Translations under genes and position numbers: made by a program
Notes under the pieces: generated by a model
Database searches by the model: none
The model's input: the letters and a program-made list of their open reading frames with translations, nothing else
What the model was told of the DNA's origin: nothing
Assembly (NCBI GenBank): GCA_034189065.1
Contig: JAXHVQ010000003.1
Location: 45,835 to 109,834, forward strand
Direction of reading: 5' to 3'
Length of the DNA stretch: 64,000 nucleotides
Origin: FACHB-1406 sp034189065
GTDB lineage: Bacteria > Cyanobacteriota > Cyanobacteriia > Cyanobacteriales > Spirulinaceae
Shown here: in pieces, positions 35,181 through 44,443 of the stretch
How the letters are laid out: every line of letters starts with the position of its first letter
How positions within the stretch are numbered: position 1 is the first letter of the stretch

Positions 35181-36599
35181 TTATTCGAGACCGAGGTCGC
35201 TGAGGTACATTTCTTGACCCGCGCCGCCCGAAGGTAAGGAAGAACAAAACTGCTTGTGGTTTTTGACGGCAGCTTGCAGCAGTTGGGGGGAGACTTGTTG
35301 GGCGTAGTCGCAGGAACCAATGCCCGTGGGAAGGGGAGCCCACAGTCCTCCTTCTCCGCGCTTGCGCTGCATATTTTTTTGACCTTCGAGCATGAGGTCG
35401 AGATTTTCGAGGATGGGGTGGTAAACCGAGAGACCAATAGAGCGACATAAATTAATTATGCGATCGCGGTCTGCCGGCTCGAGCCAGCCCATCTCCACGG
35501 CTAAACTCGCACCAAAAGCCATACCAATAGTAACAGCGTGGCCGTGCATCAATTTAGCGGCGGGCTCGAAGCGAGGACTCCAAGTGTGGCCGTAGGCGTG
35601 GGGACGATCTTGGTAAGTCTCGAACATATTCGTCCCTTCGTGCTTCATGTAAGAGAACAGCGCTCGATAAATAACTTTATCGGCAATGTCTGCCAGTTGT
35701 TCGTCGCTGTCGAGGGTGCCAAAGTGAGTCTCCACTAAACGCGGTCCGTATTGTTCCATCAACTCGAATAATACCGGATCGTCTGTCACCGCCATTTTGA
35801 TGATTTCCGCCATGCCGTTGCGGATGTGACCTGTTGCCAATGTCTTGAAGAAGTTGCGGTCTACCAACGTCAGTACCGGCGGATGATAGGCTCCAATACT
35901 GTTCTTAAATTGAGCGCCGTTGGTGCAGGTGCGAGGCGAGGGACCCGCGTCAATGGCGGCGACAACAGTTGTCCCGACCATGATATAGGGCGTGCGCCGG
36001 TGCTGGAGGGCGCAAGCGAGTCCCCCTACGTCGCTGAGAACGCCGCCGCCGACGACGAGGACGGGTTCGTTGCGAGATACGTCGCAGCCGTCTTTGCCGA
36101 GGAATTTCAACAAGTGCTGGACGGTTTCGGGGGTTTTATCCGATTCCCACGCTCGACAGGGGAGCAATTCTAAGGGGATTTCGTAATGCTCGAAATAGCG
36201 ACGCAGCGCCGTTCCATACAGCTCGTCAACGGTTTTATCGACAATGGCGACGCAACGACTGCGACCCCGGTAAATGTTGGCGAGCGTTGGATTAGACGGC
36301 TCGAAGACTCCGTTGGTAAGCTTAACTTCTGCCTTGAGGGTATAAGTTGCACAAACTTCAAAGGAGCGGCTGTCTCCACTAGCGGTGATTTCTCCTTGCC
36401 CGGTGTACCACTCGGAGGTTCGGTACTTTTCTGGATGCTCGAAGCGAATAATTTGCTCCGACTCTAGGGAGGAGAACTGATGCCCAGTTGGTAATTTTGA
36501 GTAGGGCTTGGCTTGAACCATAACTGTTGCTGGTGCGTAATTGCTGATGTGGATGTTTGGATGAGTCGAGGAATTTGTCTTTCCTTTGAAAGGAGTCAT
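35181..36599 (-). CDS. mysA: Sugar phosphate cyclase MysA (demethyl-4-deoxygadusol synthase)
   Basis: This 472-residue protein of the dehydroquinate synthase superfamily should cyclise sedoheptulose 7-phosphate to demethyl-4-deoxygadusol with NAD and zinc. NAD binding is marked by EPVLVVGGGVLSDVGGLACA. The zinc ligands sit in NGMAEIIKMAV (Glu), AYGHTWSPRFE (His) and HGHAVTIGMAF (His). The segment after GTTVVAAIDAG reads PSPRTCTNGAQFKNSIGAYH, which differs from the Lys-containing loop of dehydroquinate synthases. An N-terminal extension of about 60 residues makes it longer than the roughly 410-residue Anabaena enzyme. The ATG at 36521 (MVQAKPYSK) is a plausible alternative start. The assignment rests on fold plus the mysBCD neighbours. 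Confidence 0.88.
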   Translation of the reverse strand: MTPFKGKTNSSTHPNIHISNYAPATVMVQAKPYSKLPTGHQFSSLESEQIIRFEHPEKYRTSEWYTGQGEITASGDSRSFEVCATYTLKAEVKLTNGVFEPSNPTLANIYRGRSRCVAIVDKTVDELYGTALRRYFEHYEIPLELLPCRAWESDKTPETVQHLLKFLGKDGCDVSRNEPVLVVGGGVLSDVGGLACALQHRRTPYIMVGTTVVAAIDAGPSPRTCTNGAQFKNSIGAYHPPVLTLVDRNFFKTLATGHIRNGMAEIIKMAVTDDPVLFELMEQYGPRLVETHFGTLDSDEQLADIADKVIYRALFSYMKHEGTNMFETYQDRPHAYGHTWSPRFEPAAKLMHGHAVTIGMAFGASLAVEMGWLEPADRDRIINLCRSIGLSVYHPILENLDLMLEGQKNMQRKRGEGGLWAPLPTGIGSCDYAQQVSPQLLQAAVKNHKQFCSSLPSGGAGQEMYLSDLGLE

Positions 36600-36908
36600 G
36601 TGCCCGACCCGAGCAGTATCGCCCGGGACGTATATTAAAAGATTAGAGAAAATATAAATTTTTGTAAAGCTACCGGTTTGGCTACTGAAGTTTTTCGCGA
36701 TCGCCGATCGCGAAAAGCCGTCGCACCTCTATCGCACACAATACTCTGTGCGCAATCGCTTTGGACAAGAGCGTGAGAGATTGAAGGGGTTGAAATCACC
36801 CAAGCGAGGTTCTATGGAAAACTCATTTTTTTTAGTGCGACAACAGCTTAAACCGCGCTGGGGTTGTGGTAAAAAGATGTAGAAGCACTGCTTGCAGATC
36901 GATTTCCC
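36600..36908. other. Divergent promoter region of mysA and the SGNH hydrolase gene
   Basis: About 310 bases separate the divergent starts. A HIP1-rich palindromic cluster (CGCGATCGCCGATCGCG) lies near 36700. No consensus NtcA site or recognised operator is seen. It presumably holds the MAA operon promoter. Confidence 0.45.
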
Positions 36909-37727
36909 TTGAAGTACTATCCTCGTTGGGCAATTTTATCGCTGATGGTTAATGGAGTATTATTGTTCGCGATCGCCTATTTGTGGCAGCGCGAACCCCC
37001 GTTTCCTGCAATTGTACAGTTGGGTGCCACCCTCCCCAAAAGCGAACTGCTCGCCCAAACCCGAAATGAAAGTTTTCTCGAAGTTGGAGATGCGCGCAAA
37101 CTCAATTACCAACAGTGGGTGACGCTGCTGAGTCAGGAGGCGAACGTTGCCGCCCAAACTCAACCCGACGATCTTTACGTTTTGCTCGGCGATTCCATTA
37201 GCCTGTGGTTTCCCCAAGAATTACTTCCCTCGGAAAAACTCTGGTTGAATCAAGGCATTTCTGGGGAAACGACGGTAGGATTGCTGAGGCGCTTGTCGTT
37301 GCTCGACGAGACGAAACCCGATGTCATTTTTGTGATGATCGGGATTAACGATTTGCTCAAAGGCATTGAAGGGGATACCGTCGTTGCCAACCAACACGCC
37401 ATCGTCCGCTATTTGAAACGAGCGCATCCCGAGTCAAGAATTGTCCTGCAATCGATTTTACCTCACAGCGCCGAGCGCGCCACTTGGGAAGGCCGCGATC
37501 GCCTCCTGCAATTGCCCAACCGACGCATCCAAGGCATTAACGAACAATTAAAGGATATTGCTGAATCGGAAGGGATTTTTTATCTCAATCTCTATCCTCT
37601 GTTTGCCGACAAAGAAGGGAAGTTAAAAACAGAGTTTAGTACCGATGGGTTACACCTGAATCAGCAAGGGTATGTGCTTTGGAATACTGCTTTGCAGGTG
37701 TTTATTCAGGCTAAAATTCAGGAGTGA
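36909..37727 (+). CDS. SGNH/GDSL-type esterase, membrane-anchored
   Basis: This 272-residue protein starts with TTG (MKYYPRW) and has one N-terminal membrane helix (AILSLMVNGVLLFAIAYLW), so it faces the periplasm. SGNH blocks are visible: block I VLLGDSISLWFP with the nucleophile Ser, and block II as the Gly in NQGISGETTVGLL. Block III is VIFVMIGINDLLKG with the Asn, and block V is STDGLHLNQQGY with Asp and His. The family hydrolyses esters or acetyl groups on lipids, glycans or peptidoglycan. It is divergent from mysA and followed by the sulfotransferase-like gene. Its substrate is unknown. Confidence 0.88.
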   Translation: MKYYPRWAILSLMVNGVLLFAIAYLWQREPPFPAIVQLGATLPKSELLAQTRNESFLEVGDARKLNYQQWVTLLSQEANVAAQTQPDDLYVLLGDSISLWFPQELLPSEKLWLNQGISGETTVGLLRRLSLLDETKPDVIFVMIGINDLLKGIEGDTVVANQHAIVRYLKRAHPESRIVLQSILPHSAERATWEGRDRLLQLPNRRIQGINEQLKDIAESEGIFYLNLYPLFADKEGKLKTEFSTDGLHLNQQGYVLWNTALQVFIQAKIQE

Positions 37728-37855
37728 ATTACGTCTCATATCAAGTTTTGTTGAGATATTCCACTTTGGTAAAGATAAGGTAAGACTTTACAGTCTTTGC
37801 GAATACAATAAATTCTGGATTGCTATTCTATAATTTTATGATGGAAAGGTCAGAT

Positions 37856-38725
37856 ATGGTTACAACTAACAAACACGAAATTCGAGTGTACGGAATCAAA
37901 AGAAGTGGAAATCATGCTATTATTTATTGGATTTTTAAACATTTTAATGGTGCAGTGGTTCATCTTAATAATGTTGGTTTAACACCCGATCCCGATCCCT
38001 ACAAGTCGTTTGCTCTGATGTCCGTCAAGGGGATGAGTTTTTGGAAGTGTAAACCTAAGATAACTAGCTTTCTCAAGTATCAAATTAACCAGCCCACCAA
38101 AATGATCTTTGTTCGTGTCGATCCCAAAGTCAATATTGAATATATTCGAGCATATCGTCCAAAGGAGTGTTTGATATTGAGCTTCGAGAACAAAATATTT
38201 GATAGTAGTAGTGAGAATTTGTGTCTTTCTAATCGGGACTATAGTGCCTATGTTGGAGAAAGCGAGCGAGTCGTAAATATTGTAATTTTAAGAGATGCTT
38301 ATAACCTTTTTGCAAGCTTACTAAAGAGTAAGATGATGCGGTCAAAAAACTGCTCCAAGTTTGTCAATTTGTTTAAACAATATGCACGCATTCATTTGGG
38401 TGAATCCTCCACTTTTCCAGACCCTACTATTTGCATTAATTATAATCAATGGTGTGTGGACAATAATTACAGGGTAGACGTTGCAAACAAGATTGGATTT
38501 AATACTTCAGGCTCTCCATTCCTAGAAGTAGAACATTTTGGAGGTGGAAGTTCCTTCGACAAGCTTGCCGCTAGACGAAATCCTCAAAAGCTACAAAATA
38601 CTGCGTATCGATGGAGAAGCTTCATTGACGATCCATTGTATCGTTCAATTTTCCAAGACGAAGAGTTAAGATATCTCTCAACTCAAGTTTTTGGAAATTA
38701 TGATGAGATTCAAGTAACTCTTTAA
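37856..38725 (+). CDS. Sulfotransferase-like P-loop protein, A+T-rich
   Basis: The product has 289 residues from the ATG at 37856 (MVTTNKHEIRVYGIKRSGNH), which has GGAAAGG six bases upstream; the frame is open 12 codons further up. The N-terminal strand-loop VYGIKRSGNHAIIYWIF is the 5'-phosphosulfate-binding loop of PAPS-dependent sulfotransferases. NIVILRDAYNLFASLLKSK matches the 3'-phosphate-binding motif (R-D-x-x-N-x-x-A-S). The rest is not similar to a subfamily I can name. Codon use and base composition are A+T-rich compared with both neighbours, suggesting recent arrival. A related fold such as a P-loop glycan kinase remains possible. Confidence 0.65.
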   Translation: MVTTNKHEIRVYGIKRSGNHAIIYWIFKHFNGAVVHLNNVGLTPDPDPYKSFALMSVKGMSFWKCKPKITSFLKYQINQPTKMIFVRVDPKVNIEYIRAYRPKECLILSFENKIFDSSSENLCLSNRDYSAYVGESERVVNIVILRDAYNLFASLLKSKMMRSKNCSKFVNLFKQYARIHLGESSTFPDPTICINYNQWCVDNNYRVDVANKIGFNTSGSPFLEVEHFGGGSSFDKLAARRNPQKLQNTAYRWRSFIDDPLYRSIFQDEELRYLSTQVFGNYDEIQVTL

Positions 38726-38776
38726 GCGATTCAAAACCCTCCGAACGTTTCTACTAACCAAGTTCGCTCGACAAAT

Positions 38777-41700
38777 TTAATCCTTTTCATCGTCGAGAAC
38801 AGTACTGCGATCGAGTAATAATAAATTGCGCAGTTGTTCGGTATCGAGTTGAGTTAACCATTGTTCCCCCGCATCTACGGTTTGTTCGGCGAGTTGTTTT
38901 TTACTTTCGATAATCTCATTAATGCGTTCTTCGAGAGTTCCGGTACAGACAAATTTATGAACCTGAACGTTGCGCTGTTGTCCGATGCGAAAAGCGCGAT
39001 CGGTGGCTTGATCTTCGACGGCGGGGTTCCACCAGCGATCGACATGAAAAACGTGATTGGCCCGCGTTAAGTTTAACCCCGTTCCGCCCGCTTTAAGGGA
39101 TAAAATGAGAATGCGAGGTCCTTCGGGATCGTTTTGGAAGCGATCGACCATTTCTTGACGGCGATCGCGCGATGTGGAACCATACAAAAATAGCACCTCC
39201 TCGCCCAGTTGCCGCCGGAGATAGGGTTGCAAGAGTTTCCCCCATTCGGCAAACTGGGTGAAAATCAAAGCGCGATCGCCTTCTGCTAAAACCTCTTCTA
39301 ACATTTCTTGCAAGCGCAACAATTTCCCCGAACGTTCGCCTCGTTGGAGGCGATTTTCTCTCAAATAATGGGCGGGATGATTGCACACTTGCTTGAGTTT
39401 GAGCAGGAGGGTTAAAATCAACCCGTGGCGTTGAATGCCTTGGGATTCTTCAATGGTTTTAAGAGACTCGTCTGCCAACTGTTGATACAGGGATGCTTGT
39501 TCGGCAGATAAACCGCAAAACACTGTCATTTCCTGCTTTTCGGGCAAATCTTGAATAATTTCGCCATCGGTTTTGAGGCGGCGAAGGATGAAGGGACGAA
39601 CGAGCGATCGCAATTGTTGTAAGGAGTCGCGATCGCCATATTTTTCGATGGGGATGGCAAAGCGACGCTGAAAGAATTGCTGTCCTCCTAAAAAACCGGG
39701 ATTGAGAAATTCTAAAATCGACCACAATTCAGAAAGGCGATTTTCCACCGGCGTTCCCGTTAGCGCCATGCGAAAACCCGCTTTTAAATCTCGCGCAGCT
39801 TGGGACTGTTTTGCTTGGGGATTCTTAATATTCTGCGCTTCGTCGAGAACTACGCCTTCCCATTCCACAGCTTCGAGGGTTTTTACATCCCGATACAGCA
39901 AGGGATAACTGGTCATGACTAAATTTTTATCTTGTACTTTTTTCGCAAAAATTTTCCCTTTACTGCGCTTATCGCCGTGGTGAATATAGGTCGAAAGGGT
40001 GGGGGCAAATTTTTGAACTTCTCGCTCCCAGTTGCCCAAAACTGAGGTGGGACAAACCACCAGCGTTGGTTTTCCTAAAGATTCTCGCTCTTGTAAATGT
40101 AACAAAAATGCCAAAAATTGTGGCGTTTTTCCCAATCCCATATCATCAGCCAAACACGCGCCCAAACTCCAGCGTTCTAAAAAAGCCAACCAACTTACGC
40201 CACGCAGTTGATACGGGCGCAATTCGCCGCAAAATCCTTCGGGAATTTCAATGGTTTCGATGGGTTTATTTTCAATTAAATTCCCAATTAATTCTTTCAA
40301 TACGCCTGAAGATTCAAAGTTAAAAACGGGTAATTTCGCCAGGGTTTTTGTCTCTCCCGTACTCAAGCGCAACGCATCTTCAACTGCCAATTCAATGGCT
40401 TCCTGGGACGGCGATAAAATAGCTTGGGCGGCGCGCACGTCAGCCGGTTGTAGCGCTAACCACTGTCCGTTTGCCTTGACTAAAGGTGATTGTTGTGCTA
40501 AGAGGCGCTCGAAATCTGCTCGAGAAAGACTGGTTTCTCCCACAGCTAATTCGAGTCGATAGTCCAGGGGCGTTTTCAACCCCAAGCGATCGCCTTTTTT
40601 TGGGGAAACTTTAGCTGTAATCTTCAATCCCAAGCGTTGTTCTCCCGTACCTGAAGCCAATCCGGGGGGAACAATAATACCGAATCCATTATCTTGTAAC
40701 TGCCACGCGCTCGAGCGGACAAACTCGTAAACTTCAATGGGATTTAAGATGCACTGAACGGGCTGTCGCTGGTTTAAACTGGCTTCAATGGGAGGGTATA
40801 AACGAGCTGCTAATCCCAACCCTTTGAGGAGAGTTTCTTGGGGATTGGCGATGGCGCGCCCTTCATAAATCCATTCATCCACGGGATGCTGCCAAATCGT
40901 CGCCGCATCGACCAATAAATCGGGATCGCTTGCCGACTGCAAATAATAATTCAACTTCCAATCGAGTTTGCCCCATCGAACTTCCCCGTCGGTCGGCGGT
41001 TGCAAGACAAAGCAAGGGGTAAAGCGATCGCCGCCCAATTTTTGCACCTCGGGCGAAACCACATAATCTCGCACCGGAAAAATCCAGGTAGCAATTGCCG
41101 TTCCGAGTCGCTCGAGTTGTTCCGGTTCCCCTTGCAGCGTTCCCGACCCTTTGGAGAGCGTTTGCAACCACTGTTGCACGGGTTCGCCTTTGGTCGGTTT
41201 GAGACTGCCTTCGAGCCCGAGACGCACCTGTGCGTCCACAATTGCACTCAAAAAGTTTAATAATAAAGCTTGCGGTTCGACCCAATCCTTAACGCGCGCG
41301 ATCGCCGCCACTTTTCCTGCAGGCGGGTAGGCACGACAAACCGACGGCATCCCCTTAACAAAACTCGCCAAGCGCGCGCGATCGACCGCGCTATCGAGGA
41401 GAGGAGACCAGTAACTATCCGCCTCGTTCCCCTCCTCCCATTTCAGTTCGGGCAAAAACTTACAGCGCGCCACCAAATCCAAACTCCAACGGTACACCTG
41501 GGACCAAAAACACAACGAACCGCCTAAATAGGAATGGGTTGCCTCAATTGCACCCAACGGTAGCGCCTGGAGAAAGCGCGCCGTTTCATCGCCATCAAGG
41601 GCCACGCCTTCCACCTCCCACCACGCCAAAGGCGCAGCGTCCGTCTCTCCATCGTCCCCGCGCTGCTGGCCCGACAGCAGCGGTAAAAGCGGTGCTTCCT

Positions 41701-41962
41701 CAGCCTCCCGCCGACTCGGTAGCGCCAGTATTTGACGCTGCCAGCGAACCTCCAGCGGTTCTTGGAGAATTTGAGACAAAGGCAGTTGGCGAGCAGTACA
41801 AGTCTCCAACATCTCCGACGGCTTCATCGCGAAAGGATGGGACGCAACGACTCCCCGGTCCGCCGACCTTTCCACCCCTCCTCGAGCGCGCCAAATCTCT
41901 CCCCAAATCCAAAAATAGCGTTTACCTTTATGAAATATCCAACTACCGTGCAGAGTGGCCAT
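38777..41962 (-). CDS. SNF2/SWI2 family DEAD/DEAH-type helicase-like ATPase
   Basis: The protein has 1061 residues from the ATG at 41962 (MATLHGSWIFHKGKRYF); an in-frame extension upstream to 42019 is not supported. An N-terminal bacterial SNF2-associated domain spans about 1-540. The helicase core carries ACLADDMGLGKTPQFLAFLL (Walker A), VVLDEAQNIKNP (motif II) and ALTGTPVENRLSELWSIL (motif III). The C-terminal half has ILSLKAGGTGLNLTRANHVF and DQATDRAFRIGQ (motifs V-VI). Such proteins translocate on double-stranded DNA; the bacterial ones are linked to transcription recycling or repair. It ends head-to-head with the A+T-rich sulfotransferase-like gene. Confidence 0.92.
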   Translation of the reverse strand: MATLHGSWIFHKGKRYFWIWGEIWRARGGVERSADRGVVASHPFAMKPSEMLETCTARQLPLSQILQEPLEVRWQRQILALPSRREAEEAPLLPLLSGQQRGDDGETDAAPLAWWEVEGVALDGDETARFLQALPLGAIEATHSYLGGSLCFWSQVYRWSLDLVARCKFLPELKWEEGNEADSYWSPLLDSAVDRARLASFVKGMPSVCRAYPPAGKVAAIARVKDWVEPQALLLNFLSAIVDAQVRLGLEGSLKPTKGEPVQQWLQTLSKGSGTLQGEPEQLERLGTAIATWIFPVRDYVVSPEVQKLGGDRFTPCFVLQPPTDGEVRWGKLDWKLNYYLQSASDPDLLVDAATIWQHPVDEWIYEGRAIANPQETLLKGLGLAARLYPPIEASLNQRQPVQCILNPIEVYEFVRSSAWQLQDNGFGIIVPPGLASGTGEQRLGLKITAKVSPKKGDRLGLKTPLDYRLELAVGETSLSRADFERLLAQQSPLVKANGQWLALQPADVRAAQAILSPSQEAIELAVEDALRLSTGETKTLAKLPVFNFESSGVLKELIGNLIENKPIETIEIPEGFCGELRPYQLRGVSWLAFLERWSLGACLADDMGLGKTPQFLAFLLHLQERESLGKPTLVVCPTSVLGNWEREVQKFAPTLSTYIHHGDKRSKGKIFAKKVQDKNLVMTSYPLLYRDVKTLEAVEWEGVVLDEAQNIKNPQAKQSQAARDLKAGFRMALTGTPVENRLSELWSILEFLNPGFLGGQQFFQRRFAIPIEKYGDRDSLQQLRSLVRPFILRRLKTDGEIIQDLPEKQEMTVFCGLSAEQASLYQQLADESLKTIEESQGIQRHGLILTLLLKLKQVCNHPAHYLRENRLQRGERSGKLLRLQEMLEEVLAEGDRALIFTQFAEWGKLLQPYLRRQLGEEVLFLYGSTSRDRRQEMVDRFQNDPEGPRILILSLKAGGTGLNLTRANHVFHVDRWWNPAVEDQATDRAFRIGQQRNVQVHKFVCTGTLEERINEIIESKKQLAEQTVDAGEQWLTQLDTEQLRNLLLLDRSTVLDDEKD

Positions 41963-42188
41963 GATCTTAGGAGTGAGTGGTGAATGCTGTTCGGGGTAGC
42001 AGTTTCCGAGGAAGTGCAACCTCCGGAAGCTGCTGTTACTTCGAGACTTGTCTTTGGGAAATCTCTAACACTGTGCGAGTTTTAACCTCCAACTCGATAA
42101 TTTCACTATAGTCGCAGCACGAGTCCAGAAGTGCTAGGATTTCCAGAAGAAGAAGATAGAGCGATATTAGAAAGGAAAAGCACGACAG

Positions 42189-44342
42189 ATGCAAGAGATA
42201 AATAAGTCGATATCCTTTGTAGAAGGACGGGATATTCGGCTCAAGGCGGGCTTACTTGCACCCCAAGCTGGGGGTTCGGTATTGATTGAATCGGGAGATA
42301 CGACGGTTTTGGTAACGGCAACTCGTTCTCCCGGACGAGAAGGTATGGATTTTTTGCCCTTGTTGGTCGATTACGAAGAAAGACTCTACGCTGCGGGTCG
42401 AATTCCAGGTGGTTTTTTGCGACGCGAAGGTCGCCCTCCCGAAAAGGTTACGCTAACCAGCCGCTTGATCGACCGACCTCTGCGCCCGTTGTTTCCTCAA
42501 TGGATCAGGGATGATATTCAAATCATAGCAACAACCCTCTCTCTCGACGAACAGGTGCCGCCCGATGTTTTGGCGGTAACGGGGGCTTCAGTGGCGGTGC
42601 TACTGGCCCAAATTCCTTTCCAAGGTCCGATGGCAGCAGTGCGCGTGGGGCTCGTGGGAGATGATTTTATCATTAATCCGACCTATAAGGAAGTGGAAGA
42701 TGGAGATTTGGATTTGGTCGTCGCTGGCAGCCCCGACGGGGTGGTGATGGTAGAAGCGGGGGCGAATCAGTTGCCGGAACAGGATATTATTGAAGCTATT
42801 GAGTTTGGCTACGAAGCGGTTCAGAATTTGATCGCAACTCAGCAGGAGTTGTTGGTAGAGTTGGGTTTGGAGGTGGTTACAGCCGAAGCGCCGCCGACAA
42901 ATGAGGCATTGGAGGAGTTTGTGCGCGATCGCGCGACGGAGGGGATTGAAGGGGTTCTCTCTCAGTTTGATTTGGATAAAAACGGGCGCGATGCCCTCCT
43001 CGATGAGATTCGCGAGAAGGAAATTGAGACCGCGATCGCGGAGTTTCCCGAAGATGATGCGCTGAAAGTGGCGACAGCCGAAGATTCGGGCGCGATCGCC
43101 AAAACGTTTAAGAAGCTGACCAAAACCTTGATGCGCCGTCAAATTGTCGAAAAAGACACCCGCGTAGACGGTCGCAAACTCGACGAAGTGCGTCCGGTAT
43201 CGTGTCAGGTGAGTCTGTTGCCGCCGCGCGTTCACGGTTCGGGTTTATTCCAGCGCGGACTGACCCAAGTCCTCTCCCTCGTCACCCTCGGCACTCCCGG
43301 CGATGCCCAGGAACTCGACGACCTCCATCCCGAAGGACAAAAGCGCTATCTCCATCATTACAACTTCCCTCCCTACTCCGTGGGCGAAACCAAGCCCATG
43401 CGGTCCCCCGGCCGTCGGGAAATCGGTCACGGGGCCCTGGCAGAACGCGCAATTGTTCCCGTTTTGCCGCCAAGGGAAGAGTTTCCCTACGTCCTGCGCG
43501 TCGTCTCGGAGGTGCTATCGTCCAACGGTTCTACCTCGATGGGATCGGTGTGCGGTTCGACGCTAGCGCTGATGGATGCGGGCGTTCCCATTGCCAAACC
43601 CGTCAGCGGCGCGGCAATGGGATTAATTAAAGAAGGTGAGGAAGTACGCGTTCTCACTGACATCCAAGGAATCGAGGATTTCTTGGGCGATATGGACTTT
43701 AAGGTGGCGGGTACCGATAGCGGTATTACAGCTTTGCAAATGGATATGAAAATTACGGGACTGCCGATGGAAGTCATCGACCAAGCCATTCGGCAAGCCC
43801 TACCCGCCCGCCTGCACATCCTCGAAAAGATGACCGATGCCTTGGGCGAACCGCGATCGGATTTATCGGCCCATGCGCCTCGCCTATTGACGATGAAGAT
43901 CGACCCCGACTCTATTGGGTTGGTCATTGGACCGGGAGGGAAGACGATTAAGGGAATTGTCGAACAAACCGGCGCGAAGGTGGATATTGAAGATGACGGA
44001 ACGGTGGTCATTTCCTCGACGGATAAGGAAAAGGCGATGAAGGCCATGAAAATCATTGAGGGGATGACCCACAAAATTGAGGAAGACGAGGTTTATGTGG
44101 GCCATGTGGTTCGTATTATTCCCATCGGTGCATTTGTGGAAATTTTGCCTGGAAAAGAGGGGATGATTCACATTTCGCAACTGGCAGAAGGACGAGTTGG
44201 GAAGGTTGAAGATGAAGTGGCAGTGGGTGACGAAGTGGTTGTCAAAGTGCGGGAAATTGACTCGCGCGGCCGCGTGAATTTGACCCGTCTGGGCATCCAT
44301 CCCGATCGCGCCGCCGCTGCGCGAGAGGAGGCGATGAAGTAG
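42189..44342 (+). CDS. pnp: Polynucleotide phosphorylase
   Basis: The 717-residue 3'-5' exoribonuclease/RNA polymerase of the degradosome is complete. It has two RNase PH domains (first: ESGDTTVLVTATRSPGREGM, then EERLYAAGRIPGGFLRREGR; second: YNFPPYSVGETKPMRSPGRR). An alpha-helical linker separates them. A KH domain (SIGLVIGPGGKTIKGIVEQT, about 570-590) and an S1 domain (GHVVRIIPIGAFVEILPGKE) follow. It phosphorolyses RNA and in cyanobacteria can add heteropolymeric tails. It is monocistronic with a strong hairpin terminator at 44401. The last 25 bases of the gene recur at 45190. Confidence 0.97.
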   Translation: MQEINKSISFVEGRDIRLKAGLLAPQAGGSVLIESGDTTVLVTATRSPGREGMDFLPLLVDYEERLYAAGRIPGGFLRREGRPPEKVTLTSRLIDRPLRPLFPQWIRDDIQIIATTLSLDEQVPPDVLAVTGASVAVLLAQIPFQGPMAAVRVGLVGDDFIINPTYKEVEDGDLDLVVAGSPDGVVMVEAGANQLPEQDIIEAIEFGYEAVQNLIATQQELLVELGLEVVTAEAPPTNEALEEFVRDRATEGIEGVLSQFDLDKNGRDALLDEIREKEIETAIAEFPEDDALKVATAEDSGAIAKTFKKLTKTLMRRQIVEKDTRVDGRKLDEVRPVSCQVSLLPPRVHGSGLFQRGLTQVLSLVTLGTPGDAQELDDLHPEGQKRYLHHYNFPPYSVGETKPMRSPGRREIGHGALAERAIVPVLPPREEFPYVLRVVSEVLSSNGSTSMGSVCGSTLALMDAGVPIAKPVSGAAMGLIKEGEEVRVLTDIQGIEDFLGDMDFKVAGTDSGITALQMDMKITGLPMEVIDQAIRQALPARLHILEKMTDALGEPRSDLSAHAPRLLTMKIDPDSIGLVIGPGGKTIKGIVEQTGAKVDIEDDGTVVISSTDKEKAMKAMKIIEGMTHKIEEDEVYVGHVVRIIPIGAFVEILPGKEGMIHISQLAEGRVGKVEDEVAVGDEVVVKVREIDSRGRVNLTRLGIHPDRAAAAREEAMK
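44316..44340 (+). repeat. pnp tail sequence, original copy
   Basis: These 25 bases encode the end of PNPase (AAREEAMK) and recur exactly at 45190-45214. Confidence 0.85.
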
Positions 44343-44400
44343 AAGGGCAAAGGTAAAAATTGTCCTTGCTTTAGAGTTGGTATTGAGATAACAACAACAG

Positions 44401-44432
44401 AACCGCCCGAAGCAATTCGAGCGGTTATTTTA
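44401..44432 (+). terminator. Rho-independent terminator of pnp
   Basis: AACCGC ... GCGGTT with an inner CGAA/TTCG pairing, followed by ATTTTAAT. The 30 bases 44403-44432 are repeated exactly at 45384-45413. Confidence 0.8.
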
Positions 44433-44443
44433 ATAATTGTGGG

